From Naegleria lovaniensis (Eukaryota > Heterolobosea > Eutetramitea > Acrasida > Naegleriidae): a DNA stretch of 64,000 nucleotides. The position numbers and the translations under genes were made by a program. The stretch covers positions 1-64,000 of the forward strand of contig NW_025407833.1 of assembly GCF_003324165.1 (NCBI RefSeq), written 5' to 3'. Shown here one piece after another: positions 31,975 to 44,177 of the stretch. Every line of letters begins with the position of its first letter. The first letter of the stretch is position 1. The notes under the pieces were generated by a model, which was not told the DNA's origin, searched no databases, and was given only the letters and a program-made list of their open reading frames with translations.

Positions 31975-33640
31975 TTACAATTTCTGTGGCGAGGCCAGTA
32001 AGTTTTTCTTTACAGCAACTCTCTTCCGCCACCACAAGAATGCATAGGCAGGAACACTACCGAAAGCCACACTTGCCACATACGCGACAGCGATGGCTAC
32101 AAACATGTTCATGTATAGCAATGCTACACATGCAGAAATGGCAAACACTGGAATACTTGTGGAGCCTAACATCATGGCAGAGGCAGCACGAACACTTGCT
32201 TGCTCTCCCTATGGAATTGTTTTTCAACCATTTCATTTGTCGTTTCATTTTGGGTAAAATATAGATCATAAACCATGATGTGTTCTTACTTACCTGAGTG
32301 AGCCAAAGTGTCACCATGGCAGTCAGAAAAATAGCAGGGAATGCTGTAAGTAGCCCAGAAATAATGGTTAATTTCAATCCACTCAAGATAACAGAAATTG
32401 CAATAATGATAAATGCAAAAATTCCTCTTGATAAAATCATCCACCATGCTGCTTTTTTGGGTGGTATGGGGTTTTTTGGAATGGTGATGGTCCAATTGAA
32501 TGGAATGCTAATGATCAACAAGAGAACATAAAAAGAGCAACCCAATCCAATCAATACTTCATCAGACAATGTCACCGTTCGAGTAATGATAACAAAAACA
32601 CTTGCAAGAACGAACCAAACCAACAGTGACAGAAATATCACAAGACACATTTTCAAAATAACATATCTCCTACTGTGGGGTTGTATCTGTACTTCTGCTT
32701 GTACTACTGTTTCTGAAGCTTCTGCCACACCATTGGCTACATCATGGTGTGAATTATCTTGGCTCATTCCTGAACTATGAATCACTTCTGAGGGTTGCAA
32801 TAAATTTTCTTTCGTTGACTCGCGTGATAAATCGTCTTCGACTTCTTTCATCTCAGAGGGTACTGGTAATTCATCATTGTCGACTACCGTTGATTCGAAA
32901 CTAGTTTCATCTTGAACAGACAATTCATGAGTTGTTTCAAGTGACTCTTTTGTGGGAGTTTCTTTCATTTTCTCAATTGATTCTATTGATTCTGTTGTTA
33001 TTTTCTTATCTTTCCAAAGTAGTGATTTAAGCTTTTCAAACAGGTCAGGAAATACCTTCCACACAAGCAAGAACAAGCCGTTGCAAAAAAGAGCCCAAGG
33101 TATGACAAAAAATTGCTGAACCAATACATGCTTTTTCTCTTCCCACTCCAAATTTCGCTTATTTGCCTCAATAACAAACCCAATAGCAGCAGGTACAATG
33201 GTGGTTGGCAATGTTCCAATCACTCCACCGATTTGAGGTCCAAATTTTTCGATAATCACCGTCACAAGAATTGCAATAACTCCCGCAAATAATCCGCTCA
33301 TGAATGAATTGAAATAGAGAGATTGAACAATGGGCCAGACCCATTCATCTAAAAAGGAATCTCTTGTTCCATTCACAATAGGAGATGAATTGTTATTTTC
33401 CAAAGTTGAAAAGGGAATGAAATCATTCCATGCTGTCTCGTAACGATCAGCCACAGATATCTGAAAATTGGAATTTAAGGTTGACGATGGAGAGTTCGTT
33501 TGTAATCCATCAGCATGATGTTTTGTTGCCAATGATGACGCCACAAATTCAATTTTTCCAAAAATTGCAATGATCATCAACGAAGCCAAAATTGCAATAG
33601 TTGAAATTCTGTTCGTGCAACGAAACGACGCCGGTATCAT
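31975..33640 (-). CDS. polytopic membrane protein with two-block repeat
   Basis: Two exons on the minus strand, 32294-33640 and 31975-32208, joined over an 85-nt GTAAGT...CATAG intron, give 526 aa. There is an N-terminal hydrophobic signal or anchor, then a membrane block with GGVIGTLPTTIVPAAIGF, an acidic Glu/Ser/Thr-rich loop of about 120 residues, and a second block with SGLLTAFPAIFLTAMVTLW and LGSTSIPVFAISACVALL. The two blocks share the Gly, Thr, Pro pattern and probably arose by duplication, as in many carriers. About eight to ten membrane helices are present. The family is not recognised with certainty; DUF3147-type proteins are one candidate. Confidence 0.65.
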
Positions 33641-34107
33641 CTTTGCACTGTGAGAGGTTGTTGTTCAATTTGTTTAACAATACTTGGTGTTGAAATGGAG
33701 TTGCTGCAACGGAAAAGAATCATGCTCCGGTGTGCGTGATGAAGGTGCTCACAAATTTTTCCTTTCTAAATTTCCTTCTAAATGATTGAGAGTCCAATGA
33801 TTATTAATAAATTTGAATTTGTACTTCAGGTAAATACCACAACACCTCTCTCGGAAAATGATGGAATTCAACCGTTTTCATCACGGACACGTGTAACCTT
33901 CTCCGAGAGGATCAAGTTTTTTAGAATTGAACTCTCAATTCTCATTCAGACGGAATCTGTCTTCAACAACGTAGACAGTCATTTGTGTTTTGCCAAGCCT
34001 TACTGAATGATAAAGCTCAATATTATTTTTTTTACATTTTGATGATGCAAACTTTGTAATCTAACATCAACGTCATTGCATTTCTCTTCGCGCTTTTTCA
34101 TTTAAAA
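33641..34107. other. intergenic between divergent genes
   Basis: About 470 bases. A 74-codon plus-strand frame at 33782 has no motif. An A-rich stretch precedes the ATG at 34108. Confidence 0.4.
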
Positions 34108-34590
34108 ATGCAACGAGAAGACACTTTACTCTCAGCAACAAATGAAAATGAAACGAATCTAATTTTAATTGATTTTTTAACCCATGGTCAACTACTAGCA
34201 AATAATTCCTTGTTTATTAAACTCAAGAACAAGATGGAAGCAGGAACTCGATGGTTAGCACGAGGTTTTTCTACAAATTTTGAATGGGTTCATTCAATCG
34301 GGACAACAGTAGAATCATCACAGAACGATTTTCAAAATAATTGCGAAACGCATGTGTATCTAGAATTTCCGTATGATGTCAAAATCAGTTACAATCAGCA
34401 ATGTATTTTAATCACTGACTTTCTCACTCATCAATTGCTCGTATGTGATTTAATGAATTACTCTCCTAAAGCATACATCGACGCTCCGAGCGATTTTCCT
34501 ACTCATCAAAAGTTTGTGTCTCAATGAAATATCTGGAGAGCTTCTTGTATGCAATTCATCTGGTTGTCAAGTACAAATTTACAAATAGGA
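34108..34590 (+). pseudogene. internally deleted copy of the beta-propeller protein
   Basis: The first part (34108 to about 34500) parallels the N-terminal third of the protein at 9127-10266, for example YDVKISYNQQCILITD against FDVKISYNHEYIICTD. It then jumps, in another frame, to KSLCLNEISGELLVC and a last Lys codon before the stop at 34588-34590. That matches the final 25 residues of the full gene (GLCLNDRSGELLVC). Most of the propeller is missing and the junction breaks the frame, so it is probably a relic. The open frame alone would give 139 aa. Confidence 0.65.
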
Positions 34591-34933
34591 AATTAGCGAA
34601 TACTACATTCAAGCCAGCTGTCCAATTAATTTAACAACAAATAGTTGTAACACTCAGAGATTTCCAACTTTGTCCTTGGTACAACAAGTTTGGCTGTGTG
34701 TGCTTCAGTAAGCCTTCCAAATTCCAAGGAAATGAGCAATCCATTTAATGATTTCTTCAATGTGTGTTACTACCCGCACTAGCGCTTTCTTGTTGGTTCG
34801 AAAAGTCCAAGCTCTCAATTTCTTTGGAAAACCTAGCACCAATCACCAATCAACTAGTTCTCGTTTAAGAAGCTTCAAGTCAGACACAGCTGTGAGATTC
34901 ATCAAAAAAAAACCAATCCAATAGCAAATCAAC
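34591..34933. other. intergenic, upstream of the CEMIP-like gene
   Basis: No gene is recognised. An A-rich run (about 34903-34912) lies just before the ATG at 34934. Confidence 0.4.
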
Positions 34934-37900
34934 ATGAAAGTAGAGGTTATTCCCAACCTTTACATGTCATCGTTACTACTATCCATTGGCATGTGTGTCT
35001 TCATGCATGTCCTGTGGATGGCCAGTATGACCCATGCACAATCCTCGTGTCCTCACCTGGATTCAGGGCTTATCAAATTCTCAACTCTCCCCAATTACAA
35101 TGTGCTGAATGCAGATTTGACTATTACTCAACGAACACTTGTGGACAAGTCTCCTGGTGTGAAATTGAGAGCCATTCAGGTCTTGAGCGGTGCTTCCCTT
35201 GTATTCAATGATGTGGCTGATATCGCTCTTGATGTTGAATGGATTCGAGTGGCGTCTGGTGCTTCCTTCATTATGGGTTCTCCTTCATGTCCAATCCAAC
35301 ACAAAATTGTGGTCACGTTTTATGGTAACCGAACAGCAGACGACGTGATTGGAGTGGATCCATATGATAACACACCTGGTGGTAAGTTGTACTTGTTGTT
35401 TCATGCTTTGTAACAACGAATGTTATGAATGGTCACATCATTGCATGACCACATTCCTAAATTGGTCACACACGACATTAATACTGGCGGATGTCCAAAC
35501 TTCATGTATTGTGGATACGATCACCAATGAAACAGGTTCTAAGGGAATTGTCTTTCAAAGTGGATCTATGGTTCAAATCCATGGACAAGTTCCAACACCT
35601 ACATGGACATTCCTGGCAAAGACTGTCAAGGACGGAGAGAATGTGATCAAGTTAACCGAAAAGACCTCATGGAAAGTAGGAGACTCTCTCGTGATCGCCA
35701 ATACAGATTATGGAGAGTTGGTAGAGACTAGAAAGGTGCCATACTCTGAAGGTTTAGGTTGGATGAATGGCGTTCCTTTTCCTGCTCAAACTGAAGAGAG
35801 AACAGGTAAGTTTTTAAAGTCAAAACATGTTTGATTCACCACTGGTTTAAATATCACTGACATTTGTTACGCGATGATCATTGTTGATCTGAACATGTAC
35901 AGTGGTGAGCGTTCTGGATGGTGGTTCAACGCTCGTGTTAAACAAACCTCTGAATTACACTCATTGGGGTAATGCTCACATGAAAGCTGAAGTTGGAGTT
36001 TTGAATCGAAATATTGTGTTTCAGGGAGATGTCAACTCGGTGAAAGATTCATTTGGTGGTCACATGATGATTCGTGTCGTTGAAAAAGCAACCTTAGAAG
36101 GTATTGAAATGACACGAATGGGTCAAAGAGGTTTCATGGGAAGATATGCCATCCATTGGCACATCCTTGGCGATAAAGCTCCAGAAAATGATTCGTATTA
36201 TATCAAGCCGTCCGTAGTTCATCATGGTTTCCAGAGATGTGTGGTCATTCATGACTCGAATAATATTTTGATTCAAGGAAATGTATGCTACAAGAATGTG
36301 GGACATCAATTCTTTTTAGAAGATGGTGGTGAAATGGGAAACAAATTCATCAAGTACGTATAATGGTTCATGTAATGATTTTTCTGACCTATTCCATGCA
36401 TCATAATTGGTACCATTTTCTTTTTTCCATGAAATCATTCAATCATTGTTGAAAAAACGATCATAATATAGAAATTTGGGTATTGATCCGATTGCTGTTG
36501 GTAATAACGATCCAACTCAGATCCTCCCCTCTGACGCAGATGTGAGCGTATTTTGGATTACTAATCCAAATAATACATGGATTGGAAATAGTGCCGTTGG
36601 TTCAAAGGTACGTTTTAGTTGTTATTTAGAAGATGATGTCATATTGAGATGAATAATAATTGATTAATTCTCTCATGTTATTCATTATCTTGGCAAAATA
36701 GTTCAATTATTGGTTTTCAATGCCATTAAAACCAACGGGATTGAGTTCCTCGAAATATGCCAATAATCCACTCATGACTCCAAGAACCATTCCTTTGAAA
36801 GTATTCGAAGATAACATTGCTCACAGCGGAAATCAAAATGGTAAGTCTTTTCATCAGCCAATTTTATTCATTTTGTATTCATGTTGAATGCATACGTGAT
36901 TGGTCCTAAAAGGTATTCATATCGATGATATGGTCATGCCAAATGGTAAGACTGAAGCAGCCTTGTATCGACCTGCAGATCCCTTTGGAAAGCCGGTCGT
37001 GGCTTATTTCAAACGTGTAATTTCGTATAAGAATCGAAGATATGGAATTTGGTCCGAAGGAGGTCCAGTGTTGTTTTCAAACATTATAGCTAGTGATAAT
37101 AGAATTCAAATGGGATGTCCACCAGTAGGTATTTGTGTATATTACATCATTATTGGTTTTTATTTCATGTTACGTTTTTTGTTAAAATCTTTAGGGACCT
37201 GTTGGAATTTTCGATTCAACCTTAATTGGCGATTCAGAAAATGTTGGAGATTTGAAATCCATGCGTCCAGGACTTGATACAGATGGTAGAACACGATCCA
37301 TTCCATATGCCATGGCAGATCAAATCACCAAAGGATTTGAGACCTATGATAATGGTGGTCCACAAGTTCTCGACTCGATTACTTTTATCAATTTTACTTC
37401 GACTCCAAGCATGCCAGCTGGTGCTTTGGGTGCGTTATCGAATGCTCCTTTCAAACATGAATCAAGGTACGTGAATTTTCTTTAACATGCAGATTTATTT
37501 GAGTACTTTCATGCCACCTACGAATAGAAATCGTTATCAAAATTTAAAGTTCATCAATGCCAATGAATTTTTCTTACTGAATGGAGATTACGATGGTAAT
37601 AAGGGTTCGGTCATTCTCGTGACTGATAATTCTATCAAATCTGTGGATCCTGTGAAATTCAAATCAGGTGGTTGGCTCATTAGTAATGATTCGGTTGTTG
37701 CTTTTAAAGAGTGTATTTTCAAACAGGAATGGCAAGGAGGAATGTGTCCTCTCTTTGCTGAAGGATACTCTCAAATTGTGACTGTGAATCCAAATATTAC
37801 CGGAAGTGATACCACCGGTTCCAATGGTGTGCCTTATCCTGACGTTGCAGATCCATTGAAGAGAGTTCCTAGAATTCGATATATTGACATGGTGAGAAAC

Positions 37901-39732
37901 AGAGAGACTGTTGGCAATGGTGCTTCGATCAGTCGCTCGAATGGAGTCATTGAGTTCATTATGGATGTAAATTTAATTAATAGAGGATTTTATACAGTGA
38001 GATGGGTCCATAATACACCAACTCCAAGAGCGCTCAAGTTTATTCATCAAGGAACAGCCCTCAATGACTGGCTGGTCATGTCCGTGCAATACGCAAAAGG
38101 AACAACTTTCACCATAACAAAATCAAGATTTGGTAACCCCACCACAATGCAAAAAGGAAATTCCATGGAAGAGATCATGAATGACCCAATGAAGTATTTC
38201 TTTGATGAAAAGTCAGAGCATTTATTCATCAAAATGCAAAATAGACCTGATTATGGAAAATATTATAGAGAAAATTGGAATTTCACAGGTATGTTTTGTG
38301 TTCATGATCCTTATAACTTTAGATCTAAATTGCAAAATTCGATCCAACCTCTATGAAAACAGATCCAATTTCTGATTTTTCACAAGTGACGATTGATGCC
38401 TCATGTCCCAATGATAAGTGTTCTCCATCCTCATTCGAGCTTCCACCAAATGCAAACCTCTTCCATAAGATGTACAACAAGGAAGAGCGTTATGCTGGAA
38501 TTCTTCAAAGCTGTCAGCAATCATTAGTCTCTCCTGTGAAATTCGTACCAAAACAAGGAAGTGGTGTAGTCTTTGCCTTCACATCACCAGATCGATTACA
38601 AATGGATTTTGTCGTGCATCACGACTTGGTAGGAACTGCCACAGAAATTGAGGTTGGATTTGGAAATGAAGGTCAAGAAAAGCGCTTCCTTAAAGTCCCA
38701 TACTACATCTCGCCTCATTCAGTGGCAAGATTCATTGTGGATTTGAGTTACAATGATTATTTAAGCTTGTTGAGAGGAGAAATGTTTGTTAAAGTGTCTT
38801 CTCTTGCAAATCCAAATGGCCATTTGAGAGCTCAGGTGTTGTGTAATAATGGAAAGACAAACGGATGTTCTCTTCCATCACCCATCGCTAAAGTAGATAT
38901 GTGTGCTGCTGTATCGAGCCCAACCATTGATGTCTATACAGATTTTGAGAAAACAAAATCCCTTTGGACCTATTCTGTCTTTAGCCATGCTCTAGATTCG
39001 AGAACTGCGTATTTAAATTCTTCTCATGTCCATGCAGATGGTTGTGGAACTTCATCCTTACGAGTTGGATTCCAAAACGGTGCTGTTGCTATGAATCGTG
39101 TGGATAAGAATGCAGCACGAGTGGATTTAACACAGTACAAGTATTTGGAATTTTATGTGAAATCATTGACAGGGGCTGTCAAATTAGTGCTTTATCCATC
39201 AGAGACAGTGAACAATGCCGTTGTCGATTTACCCTCGTATCCAATTCAGCCAAGGCACATTGACAATTATGTGATTGATGACACTCGTTTTTCAAGAGTT
39301 CGAATTCCGCTTGCAGAACTTGCCACTACTTCCAAACTCGAAGCCAATATCACAAGATTGTTGTTCAAATTGGCATCGACTCATACCTCAAACTTTTACG
39401 AAATGATTTTCGAGAATATTCGTTTCATTAAGGAAGCTGGCTCCCCAGAACCTACCCACATTCCAATCACCTCAAATGAAATTGCATACTTGACTGATTC
39501 GACATTTTGTGGATCCAAAGTGTCTCAAGATCCAGACTATGATCCATTTGGAATGAGAACTGCTGTGTTACCTCCAGAATTGAGTTCTTCTTCACCTCTG
39601 CCACCTGTTGAACCTTCACGTAGTATGGCTCATAATAGAACTGTCTCGAGTGGAAATGCAAAACTTTCTCATGGATGGTCTGTGGTTGTTGTGTCCACCC
39701 TGCTATTGGTTTTGCTAAATTGGATCATGTAG
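34934..39732 (+). CDS. CEMIP/TMEM2-like G8-domain protein with CHRD domain and C-terminal anchor signal
   Basis: Nine exons: 34934-35381, 35536-35805, 35903-36353, 36472-36607, 36702-36840, 36913-37124, 37195-37466, 37528-38288, 38363-39732. They total 1352 aa with every junction in frame. A signal peptide (residues about 10-35) is followed by a G8 domain (beta-strand repeats, VQIHGQVPTPTW, WKVGDSLVIA). A right-handed beta-helix region comes next, with the family block YAIHWHILGD, VVIHDSNNILIQGN and GHQFFLEDG. A CHRD-like domain follows near residues 985-1055 (LLRGEMFVKVSSLANPNGH). The tail (about residues 1333-1352) is hydrophobic and suits a GPI signal. Relatives bind or degrade hyaluronan-type glycans. 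The substrate here is unknown. Confidence 0.85.
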
Positions 39733-40434
39733 ACTGTGATTTTACATTTCCAACATGTGCTAATAAACAATAGAATGGTCAAATCACTCAACCACATCTT
39801 TTTCATCTCTCCTTTTAAAAATAGTGAAAAAATGGTCCTCTCATTTCACATCCATATTTATGTTTTGGATTATGAAGTGATATTGTGAATTATTGAATTT
39901 GTTCGATTTTGGTTTGTTTGCCAAATTCCATTTCGACACCAAAAAAAACTGAAAAAACAACAAGCAGCTGTTTGCGAAAGCTGTGTAAAAAATTTACCGT
40001 TACAAACAACCAACAGTCGGCAACGAACTTGCCCAACGGTAAGTATGTCCATTAAGCATCCGCGTCCTCATGATCATATCATCTCATTGTTTTAAAACAA
40101 TGGTGGTGATGATACTTTTATCGTTTTGTTGTGTTGCAATGATGATGTACTTCATTCCGAATGGATGATGATTGACTATGAACAGCTAGCTCTCATTTAA
40201 AATATACAATTGAAGAGCCACCATCATCGGAGAGATATTTTCGATTTCATCGTCGTTGCTATTAATTTTGAGTGAAGGAGGTTGTCGAGCCTTTCGAAAC
40301 CACTAATTATTTCTATATTTATTCATTGCACCTACACATTGAGACAAAAATAATTTATTGTGTTCAAATTCGATTCCATACAACACATCATCATCATCCA
40401 ACAAACAAAAACCACCACAACTCGTGCCATCATC
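39733..40434. other. intergenic and leader of the coiled-coil/CH gene
   Basis: 700 bases. A strong donor-like site (ACGGTAAGTATG, about 40034-40045) lies 390 bases before the ATG and may begin an intron in the 5' leader. A CAT/CAA-rich leader precedes the start codon. No other gene is seen. Confidence 0.35.
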
Positions 40435-43400
40435 ATGGACTTTCTACTTCACTTGAACGCTTACCACGCACTCAAGAATCAATCTCAAACTTCCGAAACG
40501 GAAAGTGTTTTAACTAAACGACAACTTCAGCGAACTGAAAAACAAGCTAGAAATGATCATCTAGAACTTGTCAAACAAAAACAGTCGCTTCAAAGTTATC
40601 AAGAAGAATTGCAAACTAGGTACAGAGTCTTGCAACAAAAATTGCAAACACAACAACGTGAGCATGAGCAAATGAAAATCGATTTAAACAGCAAAATTGA
40701 GAACCTCATTAAGGATGGCAAAACTATGGAACAAAATTTTGCATTGCTCACCAAGCAAAAAGATGGAGATATTGAAAATTTAAGATCTAGAATGGATATT
40801 GAGGCCAAGCAACATTCGATCTTGAAGAAAGATTTAGAGCAAACCATCGAAGAACTAAAAAGGCAAATATCTGAGAAGGAGAAGAAAATAGAGTCTCTCA
40901 GTTCTGAGATTCTTTCCCTACAAGAAAAGCTTCAAGAAACAATTACAACAAGCAAGCATGAAATTGAGACATTGGAGCACCAAACTGCCACACTTCATTC
41001 TGAGCTTGGAGAATTGAAATTATCGTTCGTGACTGAAAAAGAAAATTTGATGAAACAAATTTCAGATACCGAATCTCAATTAATTATGGCACAGCAAGAA
41101 CATTCATCTCTTCAATCAACCTATAACTCTACTCTCCAAGATTTACACAATATCACGCAACAGTTAGAGGGAAAGAGTGAAGAAATCAGCGCCATTAACT
41201 CCCAACTGTCGACATCACAGTCGGAAGTATCTAGATTGCAAAATGAAGCTTTAACGACAAAGAACAAATTAGAAGCAACAGAAAAAACAGTGGCTTCACT
41301 CACAAAACAGTTGCGAGAAAATCAAGATCAGCTCAACGAAATTCAAAAATCACTTTCCAATAAGGAATCCGAGTTACAACGTTCAGAAAACTCTCTGTCA
41401 GAACTCAGAGAGACACTCCTTCAAAAAGAGAGCCAAATACAAAAGGAAGAAAGCGAATTTCGTGCTCTGGAAAATTCTCTCAGACAAGAGGCATCATCTC
41501 TTAACACACAAGTTTCTAACTTAAAGTCACAACTCGAAAGTCTCGAGAAAGCCAAGCAAAATCTGCAAGAGGAAAAAGAACAGGAAATTACTCTGCTTCA
41601 ATCTAATATTTCTCAAAAACAAAAGAACATTGAAGAATTGGAAAGAGAGAAAGAACAAATCTTACACGATATGAAACAAACAACAGAGACATTGAACAGT
41701 CGTATTTCTGCACAGGAGCATGATCTCAAATTGCAAAAGGAGCAGAGCAACTTTTTGAAAGAAAATCTCGAACATACAATATCTGAATTACAAAATACCA
41801 TAATGAAACGAGAAGAAGAGATTCAAAAGGCCAGCGAGGATCATCACGAAAAAGTGGAAGAACTTCAACTCTCTATTAACACCTTAACTCAAACTTTGTC
41901 ACAGAAAGAGACAGAAATATCACGTCAACGTGTTTCATTTGAATCTCAAACTGATACACTGAATAACCAAATTGAAGAGTTAAAGAAGAATCTTGCCAAG
42001 AAGGAACTCGAGCTCTCTCGAAAAGAGCAAGAAAAAACACAAGAAATTGCAGAGCTCAATAACACTCTTGATCACATGAGAAACATTCTGAGCAAAAAGG
42101 AGGAAGGGCTTCATGAAAAAGAAGAGGAAGCTACCTCATATATCGAAGGGTTAAATAAGATTATTAATGACCTACGAAATACCATCACTAACAAGGACAC
42201 AGAATACAAGAGACTTGAAGAGGAACACAAAAAGGAAGTGGATACACTCAATGATATCATCTCACAGCTCAGATCAGAAATATTGACTCTCAAAGAGAAA
42301 GATCTTCAACGAGAAGAGACCATTAATCAGTTGACAATGGAAATTTCCAAGCTCAACACTGAGAAAGAGAGCATGGCTACCAAGGAAGAAAACAAAAACA
42401 AAAAGGAGGAGAACTCATTGAAAGAAAAGCTCGACGAAGCCTCAAGAAATGTCACCAGATTGCAATCCTTGTTAGATAAGGAGCGTGAAGATAAGGTGAA
42501 GCTAAGCAATGAGAAGACTAAGCTTGAAAATGATGTCAAGAAGGCTATGTCACTACTCACGAGTAGCAACAATAATCATGCTCATGAAACAACTCTTAAT
42601 TCTACAATCAACAACAAGATTCAAGCGTATGATGAAAAAATCAAGGAACTATCAAATACTCTTACAAAGGTTCAAAAATTGTACCAAGAAAAGGTCACGA
42701 GACTCGTCAAAGAGAAGCACACGATGCAAACCGAGCTCAACAAACAAACAGTCACAACAACCAATGGAACTGCAACAAAACCAAACGTTGTCACTCCTGA
42801 AGTACCTGCCGTACATATTTTCAATCCAATTGGAACTCCAATTTCCAAAACCAATGCATCAAGCCACGACGCTCCAGAAACACCTCCAAAGCAAATCTCC
42901 ACTCCTGTCACTCCCAATGTAAACACTCCATCTACACCAAACTCTACCACAACATCCACACCTCCTGTTGCTCTCTCTCCAGCCATCCAATTCCTTCTCA
43001 GAATGAAGCAAGAAGGTTTCAAACTTGAGGAAAAGCCATACTATTCCGAACTCATGGAAACAATGAAAGGCAAGTCAGTAATGGCCCTATTCAGAAGAGC
43101 ACAACAAGCTATGCCTGGTGATTTAGATCCAAAAGATTTGTATTACTACACTGAGAAGGCCATCGGTAAATGGATCTCAACAATTTGTAAAGAAGAATAC
43201 GACACTACTTGGACATTATACGATAATTTGAAAGATGGTGGACTATTTTGTAAAATAGTGAATAATTACATCTTCCCAGAGTACTCTAGCCCATCCAACA
43301 ACAACACTCCAGTGTGCCTTTTCAAGTTACCAGTGAACAAGCAAATTGAACAGGAAAACGTTGCACAATATATGAAGTTTTGTACAGTGTTGAACGTCAA

Positions 43401-43833
43401 GCCATTGTTCACTTATGAACAACTTGCAAAGACCTCAACAAGTTCCGCTGAGAAACAAGTGATTTTACAAAATTTGTGCATGTTATTCGAATTGAGTATG
43501 GTGTGTCAACAAAACAAGAAGAGAAAATTCGAATTTATTGAAATTTTGAAAAAGAACCTTTCCTCACGAACGAGCTTGGACCGAGTTTCGAGTACGACCA
43601 CATCTTCGACCACTTCATCAACTGCATCTAATGGCACTCATGACCACCCAGAATCTGCCGAACACAACAAGAAAACGAGTCGATTCAGTCTAAGCCCTGG
43701 CGGTTTGACTGGAATTAAAGACACAATCAAAGATTCATTCTTCAAGAACCTTACTCACCTTAAGGCAGGAAAAGAGACCACCAAACCATTGATTGAGGGA
43801 GAAGAAAAACCTGCAGATGAATACTTTGACTAG
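40435..43833 (+). CDS. long coiled-coil protein with C-terminal calponin-homology domain
   Basis: 1132 aa from the ATG at 40435; the frame is open 25 codons further up from a GTG. Residues about 30-780 are almost pure coiled coil (Glu, Lys, Gln, Leu heptads). A Pro/Thr/Ser-rich linker follows (about 785-860). Residues about 905-1025 form a calponin-homology-like domain (GKWISTICKEEYD, LYDNLKDGGLFCKIVNN, ENVAQYMKFCTVLNV, VILQNLCMLFEL). CH domains bind actin or microtubule partners. Here a single CH domain sits after the coiled coil, unlike most CH proteins, where it comes first. It is probably a cytoskeletal linker or tether. No introns are seen. Confidence 0.75.
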   Translation: MDFLLHLNAYHALKNQSQTSETESVLTKRQLQRTEKQARNDHLELVKQKQSLQSYQEELQTRYRVLQQKLQTQQREHEQMKIDLNSKIENLIKDGKTMEQNFALLTKQKDGDIENLRSRMDIEAKQHSILKKDLEQTIEELKRQISEKEKKIESLSSEILSLQEKLQETITTSKHEIETLEHQTATLHSELGELKLSFVTEKENLMKQISDTESQLIMAQQEHSSLQSTYNSTLQDLHNITQQLEGKSEEISAINSQLSTSQSEVSRLQNEALTTKNKLEATEKTVASLTKQLRENQDQLNEIQKSLSNKESELQRSENSLSELRETLLQKESQIQKEESEFRALENSLRQEASSLNTQVSNLKSQLESLEKAKQNLQEEKEQEITLLQSNISQKQKNIEELEREKEQILHDMKQTTETLNSRISAQEHDLKLQKEQSNFLKENLEHTISELQNTIMKREEEIQKASEDHHEKVEELQLSINTLTQTLSQKETEISRQRVSFESQTDTLNNQIEELKKNLAKKELELSRKEQEKTQEIAELNNTLDHMRNILSKKEEGLHEKEEEATSYIEGLNKIINDLRNTITNKDTEYKRLEEEHKKEVDTLNDIISQLRSEILTLKEKDLQREETINQLTMEISKLNTEKESMATKEENKNKKEENSLKEKLDEASRNVTRLQSLLDKEREDKVKLSNEKTKLENDVKKAMSLLTSSNNNHAHETTLNSTINNKIQAYDEKIKELSNTLTKVQKLYQEKVTRLVKEKHTMQTELNKQTVTTTNGTATKPNVVTPEVPAVHIFNPIGTPISKTNASSHDAPETPPKQISTPVTPNVNTPSTPNSTTTSTPPVALSPAIQFLLRMKQEGFKLEEKPYYSELMETMKGKSVMALFRRAQQAMPGDLDPKDLYYYTEKAIGKWISTICKEEYDTTWTLYDNLKDGGLFCKIVNNYIFPEYSSPSNNNTPVCLFKLPVNKQIEQENVAQYMKFCTVLNVKPLFTYEQLAKTSTSSAEKQVILQNLCMLFELSMVCQQNKKRKFEFIEILKKNLSSRTSLDRVSSTTTSSTTSSTASNGTHDHPESAEHNKKTSRFSLSPGGLTGIKDTIKDSFFKNLTHLKAGKETTKPLIEGEEKPADEYFD

Positions 43834-44177
43834 GAGATTTGCATGTAAATAAAGCGAGTATATTGATCGATGTTGGGATCATCACTGTGATTCTTTTTCG
43901 GAGGATTTTAGTGTTGCATTGAAAAAATTGAACGAACATCCGATCATTTTCAACCTCCGCTTTGTTACTTCAATCAAAATTCGTGAGGTTGCCAAGTGTG
44001 AGAGCTCCTAGTAGTAGTAGATTGGAACTTAAAAACAAAACAAATTAATAGTCGTCGTGAACACTTGGGATTTCATTAGTTTTTTCCGTAATTTTGATTT
44101 CATTGTGAACCAACAACAAGAAGAAGAACAACACTGACATCTTTCAACAACATCCGAACAACAATTATTGCTGACTA
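43834..44177. other. intergenic
   Basis: 344 bases between two plus-strand genes. AATAAA occurs about 15 bases after the upstream stop. An A/C-rich leader precedes the HPPD-like start. Confidence 0.4.

Noticed and set aside
42509-43022. Frames of 116-137 codons within the coiled-coil/CH gene
   Set aside because: Both overlap the strongly supported long frame and have no features of their own.
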